A program made the position numbers and the translations under genes. A DNA stretch of 64,000 nt from Progne subis subis (Eukaryota > Chordata > Aves > Passeriformes > Hirundinidae): NCBI GenBank assembly GCA_022316685.1, contig JAKJHU010000014.1:4149001-4213000 (forward strand), given 5' to 3'. This document shows, in pieces, positions 11,363-24,092 of the stretch. The first letter of the stretch is position 1, and every line of letters starts with the position of its first letter. The notes beneath the pieces are model-generated. The model had not been told where the DNA came from. It searched no databases and was given only the letters and a program-made list of their open reading frames with translations.

Positions 11363-14300
11363 AGCTGGGATCCAGACAGGCCTCCTCTTTTTTTTTTTTA
11401 TTAAATTTTTAGTAAATAAAAAGGAAGGGAAGATTTGTATTCAAGCTCTTGCTGCTTCTCATTTCACTTCTTCAGCTGGAAAGGATCTTAGTTTTTTACC
11501 TACAAGAATGAGAACCTCATTTACAGCTAGGATCCTAAGGCACTGCTGTAATGCAATTATTATTATCATCACCATCACTATCAGTCCAATCAATCTGACT
11601 GTGTGCTTCTAATGAGTTCGTGTCTTAGGGCAGTTAATGTTCACGCCATTTTTTTGGTGGGTTTTTGTTGTTAAATAACCATTCTTTGCAGCAAATAAAT
11701 TGAAAGCTTGATCAAAAAAAAAAAAAATTAGTATTTACAGAACCGCTATGAAAAATCTGATTATAGCAAAACATTATCAAGAAGAGCAGATTAACCCAGC
11801 TCGTTTGAGGGGTGAATTGCATTTTCTGGGTTAAGAGATATGACTTGGCCAAGAGGCAATTTCCTTATATCTTCGCTTCTGTAGAAGAATAAAATAATTT
11901 CCTTGAAATAAATAAATTATACAGGAAAGATTAAATACTCTCCCACAGAGGCCATGTGTAGAAGGAATGCTTGCTATTTAAATGGCTGTTTTGGCAAAAC
12001 CGAAATTAGGGAGATTTGTTTCCTGCACATTCCTGTGAAATTCATTTCTGTAAACGGCCCCCCCTTCCTCTGAGAACACCAGGGACAATCCTCTCTTGGT
12101 CTCAGATGCCATAGAACTTCCAGCTTGAAAAAAGAACCCAAACTTAATTTGTTCTTGTCTGACAAAATACTGCTACAGAAGTCCCAGTTGTGAATAATCA
12201 CCATTCCACCACATGAATCAGTCCCTTGTGTATGGATTTACAGGGATGGGCTCACTGTTAGCTGTGTGTTTGCAAGCTTTGCATTGAAGCCACCATTTCC
12301 AAGGCAAGAATATAAAGAAAAGCGAAGGTGAAAACTTTTTCATTATCTTATAAGACAGCCTATTACCTATATCATTTTCTCAGATATCCATCCATCCACA
12401 CCTAATGAGTCCTATGATTTAGTCAGAACACATCCATAAAGATGATTCATGGCTGCTATGCAGCCACTTGATGTTAATAGCAAAGCTGATGTCTTAAATC
12501 ACAGCTGTTTCCCTTTGATAGCCAAGGGGCAAGGCAATACTTTGGAAAACACAGGGAAGAATTTATTAGAGCAACTCTACAAAAGCAACATTTACGAGAA
12601 AAATGAAAAGCAAAACATCAGGGTCGAGAGTATTATAACCAAAGCAATAAATAGTATCAGATGCTGTACAGTAATCTGCATATGTTAATATTGCTAAAAG
12701 TTTACTATATCTAGGTTAAAAACTTCTGTATTTGATTTGAACTTTATCTGTAATCATTTCTTGCTGTTCCACTAGTACACTGGTAACCTGTATAGACTTA
12801 ATAACATGAGGCAAGTAAGGTGTCATTCCTTCCTGTGTTAGCAAGCCTTTCACCACAACTGAGAGGAGTAAATTTCAACAAAACTAAGTCCGATTAAGTT
12901 AAATTAAGGTCTGATTAAAGTTAAAGGGATTTGCTGATGTTTAATTATATTGATTAAGGAACAGATAACACAGTATGTTAAGAGTACCAGTACTAAGCCA
13001 GAAAGAAACACCAAATGACTCAGTGTCTCCAGGAAAACTACTTACACCCCTCAATTTTAGCTGGTTACCAAATTCTGCTGGATCACAGAGCAAAAAGGGT
13101 TTTACAGGGCTGAGTCCTCTCTACATACACCCCACTCACAGGCAATTTCATTCAAAAACATTTAATTTATGGCTGCAGACTTTGGAGCATTAAAGAACAA
13201 TATAATACAGCCAGGAAGAAAGGAACACGTGAGTAAATTTGGCATCACACAAAAGATGACAATTAGGCACAAGATACCCATCAGCTCTTGGAAATCTCTT
13301 AGTAGCCTCATGGATAAAGAGATGTTGCAGCATCAAGCTCTGCTGAGAAATGGGTACATTTTTAACTAGAACCAACATTCCTTGACATTTCATTTGCTTT
13401 CAGCAGGGCTCCAGTTGCCTTACTCATCACTATTAAAAACCTAAATGAATCCAGCAGGGTTTCTGAGAAAGTACTGGACAGGCTGTGATTTTACAAAGCA
13501 CTGTCTGGTTCCTGCCTCCTCTCTTTTGGCCAGTAATTTTAACAATAGAAACACTCAACTCAAGTTCTCATTAACAACCAAATAGTTATTTTTAACAAGG
13601 AATAAAACAATTGCCAAAAATGGGGAAAATACGGAGACAAGAACACGATGTGCATACACCCAAGCAAAGTGGAATAACTGCATAGATTAAGTAGGTCAAC
13701 TACAGGTATAGATTTCTTTTAAGATGATCCAAAAAGGTATGAGAAATTGCATGTGAAGGCACGCCCCAAGAGAATTCCCTTCCCACATGCAAACAGGCTT
13801 GTCTTACTCAAATCAAGGGAGGCAAAACTGAAACCACCTACCCTAAGGAGCTTCCACTGGAAAGCAGCTCCTGTTTCTCAACTTGCTCACTGGAAAGTCG
13901 CTGTGGAATAACCGGCGTGACGGCCGAGCACATGTCCCACAACTACTTCTTCGTGATCTTTTTGTCAGGTGATTTGTAACCAGGAGCCTGGATTGGATAG
14001 GAAATTACCTCCTTCACAACTGCTGTCTGGTGTTCTGCACTGTGAGGAGCTGCCGTTCCAAATACAGGAATACACAGCAACTGGTGCTTTCCTCACGGGG
14101 AGCTCTGAAGGGTTCCGTGACTATTTAGATTTGCAATGTGATTTTCAATACAAAGCTAAGCCAGTGTATCCAAAACAAAAAGGTGAAAGAAGGTCAAGAA
14201 CTGCCCTGTTAAAAACAAGCCTTCCATTTCAGGAGGAAAGAGGGGATACTTACTTTCAAAAGGAAAAAAAGTCTCTCGGGAAGAAAATGGAAGAAAAGTT

Positions 14301-15399
14301 TTGGAAACCGGTGGATCAGTTTGTTAGTGGGTTTTGGTGGAGGACATAAGCAAACACATGAACACACATGCAGATTTCCAATGGAGATTTTTAATTTGTG
14401 AATGTTTTCAGCTACCAGAAGTCTTTTAACCCTCTCATTACTTTCTTCCTAATTTTTAGAAAATAATTTTAAAACAGAGAAGATGGAATGGAATCAATGA
14501 GGCTCAAGCATGCCATCAGGAGAACATCTCATTTCTAGAAGTGCTGAAACATTAAAGTTTACAATGAGAAACTGATGCCAATTCTAAATAAATCTGATAT
14601 TTTCCCCTTAACTACATATATGGCTCAAAAAGGAGGCGCTTCAGCACATAAATTCAATAAAGCCCCTGGAAATCTGCATTTCCCAGGAAGAGGAGCACTC
14701 ATGGACCCCCTGACCGATGGCAGAACCCCAGGGAGGGGTCTTAATCTGCCCTGTGAACCCCAGAGCGGAAAAACACAGTTTCCTGAAGGCACCTGCCTCG
14801 GGAAAGGAATGAAAAATTCAGAGCTGGGGAAAGCCTCTCTCTGCCACACTCCATCACTCACAACTCCTCTCTGAAGTAAAGCAACACGGAGCCAGAGGCA
14901 GCAGAAGGAACACTCCCTCCTCCCTACCTGAGAGAAGCAGCAAGGAGACATCGCTGTCCACTGGGATTTCTTGTTTGAAACCCCTGCATGGCAACACTCA
15001 CGCACAAACTGCTGCCACCACGGCGGGGTGGGAGTCTCCTGACGCACTAAACCCTGCCTGTGTTGGCAATCCTGGCTCAGAGCCTCCAGGTGAAGGAAGA
15101 ACACGATCTCACAGATAAGAATATGTATTAAATACAAAAGCACAACTTCCCATGGCTGGTGAGCTCCCTGCTCCCATCTCCACCCGAATACCAAAATCTA
15201 TGGGTAGTCAGTAACTGTAAACATGGTTTAGAGATCATTGTACACGTTCTTCTCTGGTGTGAATGGCAGCATTGTTAAAGCAGGAGGAAAAAGTGACTGA
15301 AACAAAGCAAACTACTAAAGAACAACCTGTCATTGTAAATTAATGGGGTTTTGGGAAGATCCAGGAAAGTTCCTGAAGTTTCTTCCTCCTCTTTATAAT
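11363..15399. other. Non-coding stretch, AT-rich with GC-richer patches
   Basis: No gene is seen. A triplet-like tract of ATT, ATC and ACC units lies at about 11555-11580. An imperfect tandem duplication occurs at 12888-12928. A small CpG-bearing spot with six CpG in about 40 bases occurs near 13900-13940. The patch at about 14640-15110 is GC-richer and holds a 189-codon open frame on the minus strand (14625-15194). That frame has no domain I recognise and its composition simply follows the local GC, so I do not call it a gene. Confidence 0.6.
12888..12928. repeat. Imperfect 20/21-base tandem duplication
   Basis: Two adjacent units share the form GTCYGATTAA(A)GTTAAA. The first is 12888-12908 and the second is 12909-12928, with a few substitutions and a one-base shift. 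Each unit contains a GATTAA core close to homeodomain binding words. No further units are seen. Confidence 0.7.
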
Positions 15400-15790
15400 G
15401 TCATGCTCCTAATTTACTTCATTTATATTAATAAACACTGGATTACACAACTATTAATCTACTTGAGAACTGCACCAAAGCTCACTAAATCTGTCTCCAA
15501 TTATTATGATTAATGGTGCAAAATGATCAGCTTCTCAAATTAACAACCTAAAGCAAGTGGTATAGGATAAAGGATATTTTTCTTCATGAACAGGTTCTTT
15601 AGTCTTTCTAGTTAATGAAATCTTGAGCAGTCCATTCAGTAGTACTACATTCTAATTCACCGTGACTACCTATTTACGTAGATTTGCATTGATTATGCTG
15701 CCATTATATGTTTATTTAAGATTAATTATTTTTAAATTGCACTAAAACTCCGTCTCATGCTTAGTATAACACAACAGATAAAGATCTTCA
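15400..15790. promoter_or_regulatory. Candidate conserved regulatory segment (homeodomain/POU words)
   Basis: Repeat-free AT-rich sequence is dense in homeodomain-type words (ATTAAT, TTAATC, TTAATTA) and has an exact octamer ATTTGCAT at 15682-15689, the classical POU-factor site. Such segments are typical of conserved non-coding elements around vertebrate developmental genes. Conservation cannot be seen from one sequence, and in AT-rich DNA these words also arise by chance. The call is therefore an inference at low confidence. Confidence 0.25.
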
Positions 15791-18700
15791 AGGGCTGACT
15801 GCTTTGGCCTTATTCTTTTTAGCTCTGTATCCAGAGGTTGTACTCTATTTCCTCTTTTTTATTACTACTCTTGCTATTCACCAATACTAATTTTCAAAGG
15901 ACAAGTTCTCCATTTAATATCTAAATTTTGCAAAACAGTGTCCGACACTTCAAATTAATTAGCAAATTTTAAAAAAATAATACTACAGGAATTACTGTTA
16001 TTACTGCATTCCTCCATTACTTCTGTGATTACTACTCCAAAGTCTGTTACTTTACGGTGGTTTTTAAAGAATGTTAAAGCAATCTCATCGTGCAACCTAA
16101 GTTAATTAAGAGAAAGAAACTATAAGGAGAATCGTATCAAATCCAAAAGGAAGTATCACGTATTTTCAGTTCTGAGACCCTTAGATGTGAGTTCCTACAC
16201 TGGCAGTTCTACCCAGCCATCACTGAGGACAGCTGAGCCAAAGTCAACTCACAAACAGACGAGAGAAAAGATGCTGAAAATAAGAAAATAATGGTAAGAT
16301 CATCCTTTAGCACCCTCAAACTAAAAAAAGCTTCTTCCACCCCTTAAAGACAAAGTAAGGACCAGTCTACTACACTGATTTCCAAATGGGAAGACAATAA
16401 GTCCCCCAAGCACCAAGACACTGTGTGAGCACTAAGAAGGAAAGAAAGCCCTTCAATAATATTCAAATGAATGGCAGCTTCCTTTGCCATCTAAGACACA
16501 CTGAAACTTCTGTGTCTTCTCTCCTAAACAAGGATTGATAACTCTTCCTCAGTGCATTTTCAACAAGAGTCTTTTTTCTCCAGTGTCTCTCGTCAGTAAG
16601 GCTTTTATTTTTTTTCCCTGTGAACTAAAAAAATGAACAGCCCTGCATGGAAAATTAAGCCCTGCAGAGCATAATGAGGAACTTTCCCACAGCTGCAGGG
16701 AGCCTAAGGGATTTTTCATGAACAATTAAGTCTTCAAACTGTATAGATATGGTCAGTGCCATGGGGATGAAATGTGTGCCTCAAGAGTGGCAAAGACAAC
16801 TGGTGTCTCTACTTTGTCCTTCCTCATCACAATCCATTCCTAGGATAACTGGAATATTATTTGACAACGCACTTCTCTTGCAAAGAACCAGAATAACGTC
16901 TATGTTTTTTTTATTTCCCCTGCCCTTGTCCTATGGCATCAAAATGTGCAACTCCATTGCGACAGTTGGTCTTCTACTCACATTTCCCCTGGGAATTTTT
17001 TGTGGGCTGTGGCACCTGGGAAACTTGCAGCACTCATTCAGCAGATCCTCCTGAACCAGACATTGACTGCAGCCCTCCATGGCATTGCCCCAAGGCAGAC
17101 GCCACATATTTCATAGTCACTCCTGCTTCTGTATTTGTAGTAAATTTATATCCTTTCAGAGGAGCCTTTCTCTGATACAGGATTGAGAAGAAAATATAGA
17201 AGTGCTACTTTCAAATAAGGATTGAGTAGCTAACAGAACCTAAAACACTGTTGGTAAAGAACTTGCTCCCACTTGAAGATTTCTCTTAAAATTTTCAAAT
17301 TATATGCCCAGTTTAAACAAGTTTGTGTTCATTGCTTCTGTCATCATCCAAGTTAATAACATTCATTCTTTAGCACACGTGAGTAACCAAGGCAGCAAAG
17401 ATTAAAAGGGAAAGCCAATAGCTGAAACAACTGGTTTGGCAGCTGCATGGAAGAACAGGAGTGGTTCAACCACGAAATTCTCACATATGAGTCTGGGAAT
17501 GCCCTGCAGAGGACTGCTTAGGACATACTACTGGCTGGTGTGTGGGAAACAAATACAAGACTGTTTCAGCATGAGAGGTACATTTGAATGCTGTTCAAAG
17601 CAATTGTGAAAGCCACAACAAAATCTACTCAGTTCTGTTTGGAAGGTTATTGGGAAATGGCAAATTACTCATTACTGCGTGGTTTTCCTTCTGCTTCCCT
17701 GCTCAGAATTCCAGAGCTTGTAACTAACCTGAAAAATCTCAAAAATACTTCTAAAATCTGAAAACCTCACCAAGTGCACCCTTGACACTACTGCACTGTG
17801 ATCACCCCTCAGTGAGATGAAATGTGAAGATAAAAAGTGAACAAAAACTCCTTTAAGTGAAGGAATTGCACTATATCCATAACTAGAAGATATAACTGCA
17901 ATTTTAAGTGATGGGATATTGCTCTCTGCAGGTTCCTGAGTTGCAGAGGTGAGAGGGGGCATGGGGGAACGTTGCTCCTAAGGCTGGAAAGCCTTATATA
18001 TATCTAACATAATGCTGTAATTAAGCCTCTTATAACCAATTTAAATATTTTAATCCATCTTTTTTTCTTTTTTTTATTTTTCCTTTTGCTTGACTAACCC
18101 ATTCTACGGAATATGGTTCTAACACTTTTCCTCTGGGGAAAGAGGTAAAAAGTAAATTGCCAGTTTTACTCAGAGGTAATTGGGCTTTACTTTCTTTCTG
18201 AAACTATGGTTTCCTTCCCTTACTGTATCAGCAGAACCTGGAAGAACAATTTAATCACTTCTGTGACACTCTGACTAGTCCTTTCACTTACTTTTCCTGA
18301 ACTTGTAAGAAATTCACATTGCACTGAGGAGTAAAACCACCTGAATTTCATCTGCTTTCATGTCTCAACAAGAAATTTCATACAACTCTATCCATCCAAA
18401 GTAACCCTGCAAAGTCTTGGAGGTTACTGATGTGTTTCTTAGCTCAGAATAAATCAGGAAGAACAGACAGACACACTTGCAGATATCCCAAAGACTAGAA
18501 AATTGTAGTTTGCTTCTATGCAAAGCATAAGATAATTTGTGAAGGTTTTCATGTGTATAGGATTTCCCAAGGCTTTGTGTGACAAAAGTTCATAAAATAC
18601 ACTTACGCCTGATGGCACCTATTATTTTCTATCACTACCACTCACCTCTCCTCTGTTCCCATGAATTTTCATTAAGGCAAGAAGATTCAAACATGTAAGG

Positions 18701-19282
18701 AGAATTTCAGTAGTAGCTGATTGGGTAAAGGGGATATTGAGTTGCAAATATATTTGCCCCATTAAGACTATTTTACTAATGCCACCGTGAAATGACAGCA
18801 ATATCAGGTACCACTTCTGGAATGACATTCTTGCTCGTGATGGCTGTTAAAATTTGTCCCCAGAGCTAAAATTCACATTAGCAATTAAATTGAGGTGATA
18901 TGGAACAGGAATGTAAAGAAAAAAAACCCAAAAACATACAAACGCTGAGAAACCCATTTAGATCAATAAGCTTTAGAGTTACTACTTTAGTCATACCAAA
19001 ACCTCCTTTTTTTATTTTGTAAGGTGTTGCTTTTATGTAGGTGCCAGGCTAAAAAATATTATCCATAGATGCCAATGTAGCATGCAGACATTGCTGCTGT
19101 ATGAGGTTTGGATATAGCTCCCCAGCCCATAATGCAGAGAATTCAGGGAAAATAGAATTTACTGCAAAGACAATGTCACACTGGGTTTCAGACCTCTGAG
19201 TGAATGGGAAATACACATCCCCACCAGATTCCCAACACATTCTATACAAATTCTTGCTGATTGTAAAAAGAAAACCACGATT
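15791..19282. other. Non-coding stretch without recognisable features
   Basis: Unique, mostly AT-rich DNA. It includes a short TA run near 17996-18004 and pyrimidine-rich tracts around 16600 and 18060. All open frames are under about 105 codons and match no family I recognise. No CR1, LTR or RNA gene is seen. Confidence 0.65.
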
Positions 19283-19301
19283 AAAAAAAAAAAAAAAAAA
19301 A
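19283..19301. repeat. Poly(A) tract, 19 bases
   Basis: Uninterrupted A run in unique DNA. No element body is recognised before it. Confidence 0.9.
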
Positions 19302-20489
19302 GTCTCTAGCATTCTGAATCAATACACTCCAATGATGTAATTGCACATGTCCATGTTCTCTACAGATAAATGAAAAAGGATCCATTTTGTTCTCACATCT
19401 GGGAGCCAATTAAGCCACATTCAAGACACCAGAAACTGCTGTGACACACAAAGTCTAGGACCAACAAAACCTTGAAGACTTTGGAATCTGTTCACACTCA
19501 GTCAGTAGTCAGTGCAAAGCACCTTTAAAAAAAAAGAAATCCTGCTAAATTTACATTATACAACTGTACCACGTGCCCACTCCTGAACAAAGAGAACTGA
19601 CAAATGCTCACTGTAAGCTTCAACATTTCACAAATAGGAACTTGTTTTTGAAGACAAAGTCTTACATTATTTCCTACCTTCAGCATCATACTCAGAGTTT
19701 TAAAACACACACCTCAGGCATCCCAAAGTCAGGATGAAAGGAAGCAATACCAAACCACACAAAAGCCAAACATCTTTGAAATGGACAAGGTTTGCAATTC
19801 TCCATGCAGAGAGAAAATTACAGTCCTTAAGATAGAAACCGGTTAGATAAAGGATGCAAACAGTGAAGGATGGAAAGAGTAAGAAATATCTCCTTGGTGG
19901 TCGTAATCTGTGTTTTATACATCTGCATTCATTTGAAGTCTTACTAAAACAAGAGCCTGCTGTGAGAAACTAGATTACAGAGTAATGCAGATATATTTTA
20001 AAAGAATAACAACTAGCTTTTTATAACCACCTTATAGGCTTGTAATAGAGTTTTACCTATTAGAAAAAGTTGGCGAACTGAGGATCACACAGAACAAAAG
20101 TTCCTTGCAGGTATCTCCATCTTGTCACACACAGCTTTCTCAGGTTCTCTATTTATTTTATTTTATATATTTTCTCTATTTTTAAGTATCCTCCTGACTT
20201 GAAGTTAGACTCTTATGCTCCACCTCGAGCTGCAGGTGAAGATTATGGTCCACCCACAGTGAAATTCTTAATATAATTTCTCATCAGTTAGTCAGAAATA
20301 AACATTTTTGAAAGAGGTAAATCACTTTTTATTTTTTTTTTTTAAATAGGGCTTTCTATTGTTCTGAGATGATAGAGAAGAAGTCCTGCAGCATTGTTAC
20401 TACCACACTTCCAAATCACAGGTCTTGAATTCTCTGAATAGGACACTTAAACATCCCCTCTCCACCACCACAAATAGTGCATACTGAGA
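19302..20489. other. Non-coding stretch, nothing specific seen
   Basis: Unique AT-rich DNA with a small T/A-rich patch near 20150-20190 and a T run at about 20332-20343. No gene or mobile element is visible. Confidence 0.65.
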
Positions 20490-20597
20490 TTTTTTTTTTG
20501 AGGGTGTGGTTTTTTGGTTGGGTTTTTTTTTGTTTGTTTGTTTGTTTTTGCTTTGTTTTGTTGGTTTGTTTTTGTTTTGTTTTTGTTTTCTTTTCAG
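20490..20597 (+). repeat. G/T-only low-complexity tract with (TTTG)n
   Basis: About 100 bases are almost entirely T and G on the plus strand. They include about four TTTG units at 20530-20547 and TTTTG-type units after them. The tract closes with TTTTCTTTTCAG, which has the form of a 3' splice site, with the AG at 20596-20597. It is simple-sequence DNA; the splice-like end is probably coincidence. The strong strand bias gives short K-rich frames on the opposite strand that are not genes. Confidence 0.85.
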
Positions 20598-22730
20598 GAA
20601 GCACTGGTTCTTAAAAAAAAGGCAAGACATTTCCCAGAAATGCATTCTAAAAACCTCTCTAAGATCTGTCACACTCTGGAGAAGCTGCTGAAGATTCCCA
20701 TGTGAGCACTATAATGCTCGAGGTAGGTGCTCTCTCCCTTCCCTTCCATCATCCTGTGGGAGAAAAAGGGTGGGGACTGGTGGGGAGTGAGGGAGAAACA
20801 TTTCCTGAGCATCTCTAATTACAGGCACCACTGTCCTCAAAGAGAGGTTTAATTGGCCTCATTTTAGCCTTCTCAGTTCACTCATATTTAACAATTACTA
20901 AAAGACATTATGCTGTTGGTCTTGAAATTATTTTTAGGCACCATTAGAAGGCTGGACTAGGCAAAAATTCTTAATTTAATTTGTCACAAATTGAGTAATG
21001 AAGTTATTCAAGTCGGAAAGACTCCACACTGACAAAAAACAGAGGGGAAAGTGACAGCTCATCAAGTCACACACCAAAATCTCCTACAAACCTCCCACCA
21101 GCGAGGAGGTGCTCAGGCTCAGACAGCTCAGGTTCACTGTGTCACTCCTGCAGTTTTTTAAGGCTACCACATATCATCAGCTTGGAAAGAAATTGCAAAT
21201 CTGCCCTAATTCCCGCTGGGTTTGAGGGGTAGAGTGCTCCCCTACACCCCTGAATAAACCCATAACAACAGTGCCATGCTGTAGTACCAGGAACTATTTC
21301 TGGGAGAGATTATGCAGGTTTTGGACCAGTATGGCCCAGCCCTGGAGGAAATTATTTAAACATACACAAGATTATCCTGAAGACAACAAACTCAACCTTC
21401 CAGAAGTAAGGTGTTCTCTAGAAGTTTTGTACACATAAACCTTAACATCATCTGCACGAAGATGGTAACATCTCTCATAATGGCAAAAGAGAGGAGACTG
21501 AAGCAGAATATAAATCCTGGGAAACACAAAGCTCCACAAAGCATCCCAAAGCGCCACGCTTCACACCAGGAAAATTCTTACTTAGAGTGAAAGCCTTGTG
21601 CGCTGCCAAATGCTGCTGTAATGGACTGATGGCAGAACAGAATGGGATAATGCTGGAAAATTCTGACAGCCTTATGCAGAATTCAATGTATTAGCAGAAA
21701 TATTTGGGTTTAGCTTCCTGCCGTCAAAATTACTACGAAGATCTAGAGGCAAATGAAAAACATCTTTATGCCAATGTCTGAAAAAAATTCTATCTTTATG
21801 TCTCAAGAGGATTTTAATTGATTTTTTTTTTAATTAAGCCATGTTACTTTAGAGCTACAAAAGGCATCCTGAATCTCTTCTGTAAAAGTAAAACTTTCTA
21901 GTAGATCACTAAGATTGTTAAAAATGCTTTAAAAATGCTGCACATCAAAGTTATCTATCCAGTAAAACAAAAACTTTCGTCATAAGAATTAAAAATTTGA
22001 GGTGCAGGTTGTTTTAGCAGAAGAATTAAAATGAAAAGATGAGTACCATAAGAAAAACAAACCCAAGAACTTGTCACTTCTTTGTTATTCAGTACTCCGG
22101 TTCAGGTTATTATTGAGATAAAGTTCCACTGCAGATTTTTAAAACTCCACATTTCTCTTTTGTCCATATATTCATGACATTTGGTGGCAATGCAGATTAT
22201 AACCTAAGTCTGGATTTCCTCTTGCATTTCCTCAGTAGGTCCCTTCTCCTGAATGCTGGAAAAAATTATCTCTAAAATCTGAATTTGCTATGACTAAGTG
22301 AAAGTTGGACTCGTTTCTTGGTGATGAGTGAATGAAAGGCACAAATGCAGTCAGCTGGATTCAGGTCTGCACACAGTTACTCTATGGCTGATCTTAATCT
22401 CGACTTAATCACTTAGAATGAGATTTTAAGATGTAAAAACACCACAAAGTTTTTGAAGTGGAGTTTTACTTGCTAAGAGTGATAGGGTTTGGGAGTTTTT
22501 TGTTTTTTGAACCTGCAATTTTTCTGCTGCTTTCTGTCTATATTGTTATTGTCACCTTTGCTTTTTTTTATATTCTGTGTTTACTTGTACCAATGAAATA
22601 ATACAGTTCTAGTCCTTTCTTTATTGTTATTTCAGATGCTGCAGAGTGAAAAAACCCACAACCATGACTTTTCTAAGCACAGTTGCTGTCTCTTATCATG
22701 TGTGAAAGAAAGGGTCAAGGATACAGACAA
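20598..22730. other. Non-coding stretch, nothing specific seen
   Basis: Unique DNA of mixed composition with no CR1 or LTR. A pyrimidine-rich run ends in TTATTTCAG at 22635, about 95 bases before a CR1 fragment. It is acceptor-like, but no supporting exon can be shown. Confidence 0.6.
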
Positions 22731-22800
22731 CAGAATCATAGAACAATTTTTGTTGGAAGGAACCCTTAGAGTTCTAGTCCAATGCCCCCACCATCAGCCC
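22731..22800 (-). mobile_element. CR1 LINE 3'-end fragment (reversed)
   Basis: Starts with 'cagaatcatagaa', the reverse complement of the CR1 terminal repeat. It continues 'ttggaaggaaccctta' and 'tagtccaatgcccc', the reversed CR1 3' end. The element therefore reads right to left. About 70 bases are recognisable; beyond 22800 the match fades. It lies inside a short open frame (22624-22899, +), which makes that frame unlikely to be a gene. Confidence 0.8.
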
Positions 22801-23993
22801 ACAAAGTTCATTTTGGTTAAGCACCTTGAAAGAGAGTTTGAAAACTGTGAGCAATTAAATTCTGCTTACATTCTCCAAAAAGCAGAAGAAATACTATAGA
22901 TTATTTGTTCCAAGACAAGATATCTCACAGGATAATAATAGTAATTTTAAAAATATATTCCCTTTAGAAAACAATCAAATACAGGACAGATTTCTGTTCA
23001 AACAGGATGAAAACACTTCCTTGGCCTTTGCTACCTTGGCATTTTCTGAAAAACTCGAATCTAATAAAAACTTCTAAATGAATTAACAGGCAAAGTTACA
23101 TGAAGCTCTAAGCAAGACAAGAAAAGCCAGCAACTGCATTATACAATGCTACAATTAATCATTAAAACAGAGCAACATTTAATATATGTCCTTTGAAGTG
23201 CAGTGGTATGGGAAAATCCCAGAGAGGGAAAGCCTGGGGTAACTGCAGCGAGCAGGTGGTTTAGCCCCAGGAGCTGGAATCAGGAAGACCTTTGTATTTT
23301 CATTATTCCTGCTTTGTAAGACATCAGAAGACAATGTCTTGAGTTAACACAAAGGAACATCAAAGTGCAGGTATGGTTGTGCTGAGGAGGAGAAAAAGCA
23401 GCGCAGAGAACCTCAAGGAGTGCCAGCAGATCCAGGAGAGGCTGGAGCCACTGGCACGGAGGATGCTCTTACAGGAAAGCTCTCAGGAGGCATCCAAAGA
23501 CAGTCAAGCCCCAAAACACAAGGTGATTAAACCAGTCATTTTCTGTGTACATGAATAATGCTACTTCTCTGTACATGCCTGGAAATCACTCAGAAGTTTG
23601 AGAACATCCTCAGTGTTTTCTAAAATATGATGGTGTGTGTGACTAATAGATCTTAAATACAGCTTAGAATTTGGGAACTGACTGAGAGAGATACCTCCTT
23701 AAGAATAAGCTACGGAAGACCACATGACACAGAGATTCCTTTAAACTGGCTTTGGAAAAGTTACATTCCTCCAGAAGTGCAAGTTACTGCACAAATGACA
23801 AAAGAGCTTCCAGCTAATGAGGGAAATATGACTGAATTTCCAAGGAGGCTTTACAATGGCTTACAGGAGATCTTTCATTAATATTTACATCTGTGACTCA
23901 GCTTTGACAACCATTATTTCTTCACAGAAATAATGAAGGTGAAAAGGAGATTCTTTCAAATGGCATCCTCCTGTATTTGGCAGGTTTATGACA
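22801..23993. other. Non-coding stretch with one GC-richer patch
   Basis: Mostly AT-rich unique DNA. The patch at about 23370-23520 is GC- and purine-rich and open for 61 codons on the plus strand. It would give a charged, helix-like peptide, but no family match is recognised and no clear splice sites frame it. Confidence 0.55.
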
Positions 23994-24092
23994 CTCAGGG
24001 ACATGGTTTAATGTGGATTTGGCTGTGCTGGGTTAATGGCTGGACTTGATGGTTTTAGAGGCCTTTGCCAACCTCAAATGATTCTATGCTCA
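23994..24092 (+). mobile_element. CR1 LINE 3'-end fragment
   Basis: A clear CR1 end. It reads 'cagggacatggttta', then 'tgctgggttaatggct', 'ggacttgatgg', 'aacctcaaatgattctatg'. This is the standard order of the avian CR1 3' terminus and runs on the plus strand. Only the last 100 bases remain, as is usual for 5'-truncated copies. Confidence 0.9.

Noticed and set aside
14625..15194. 189-codon open frame (-)
   Set aside because: It lies in a GC-richer patch and is overlapped by another open frame on the opposite strand. The translation shows no family features.
23373..23558. 61-codon charged, helix-like open frame (+)
   Set aside because: Possible coiled-coil look only. It is too short, with no convincing splice sites and no family match.
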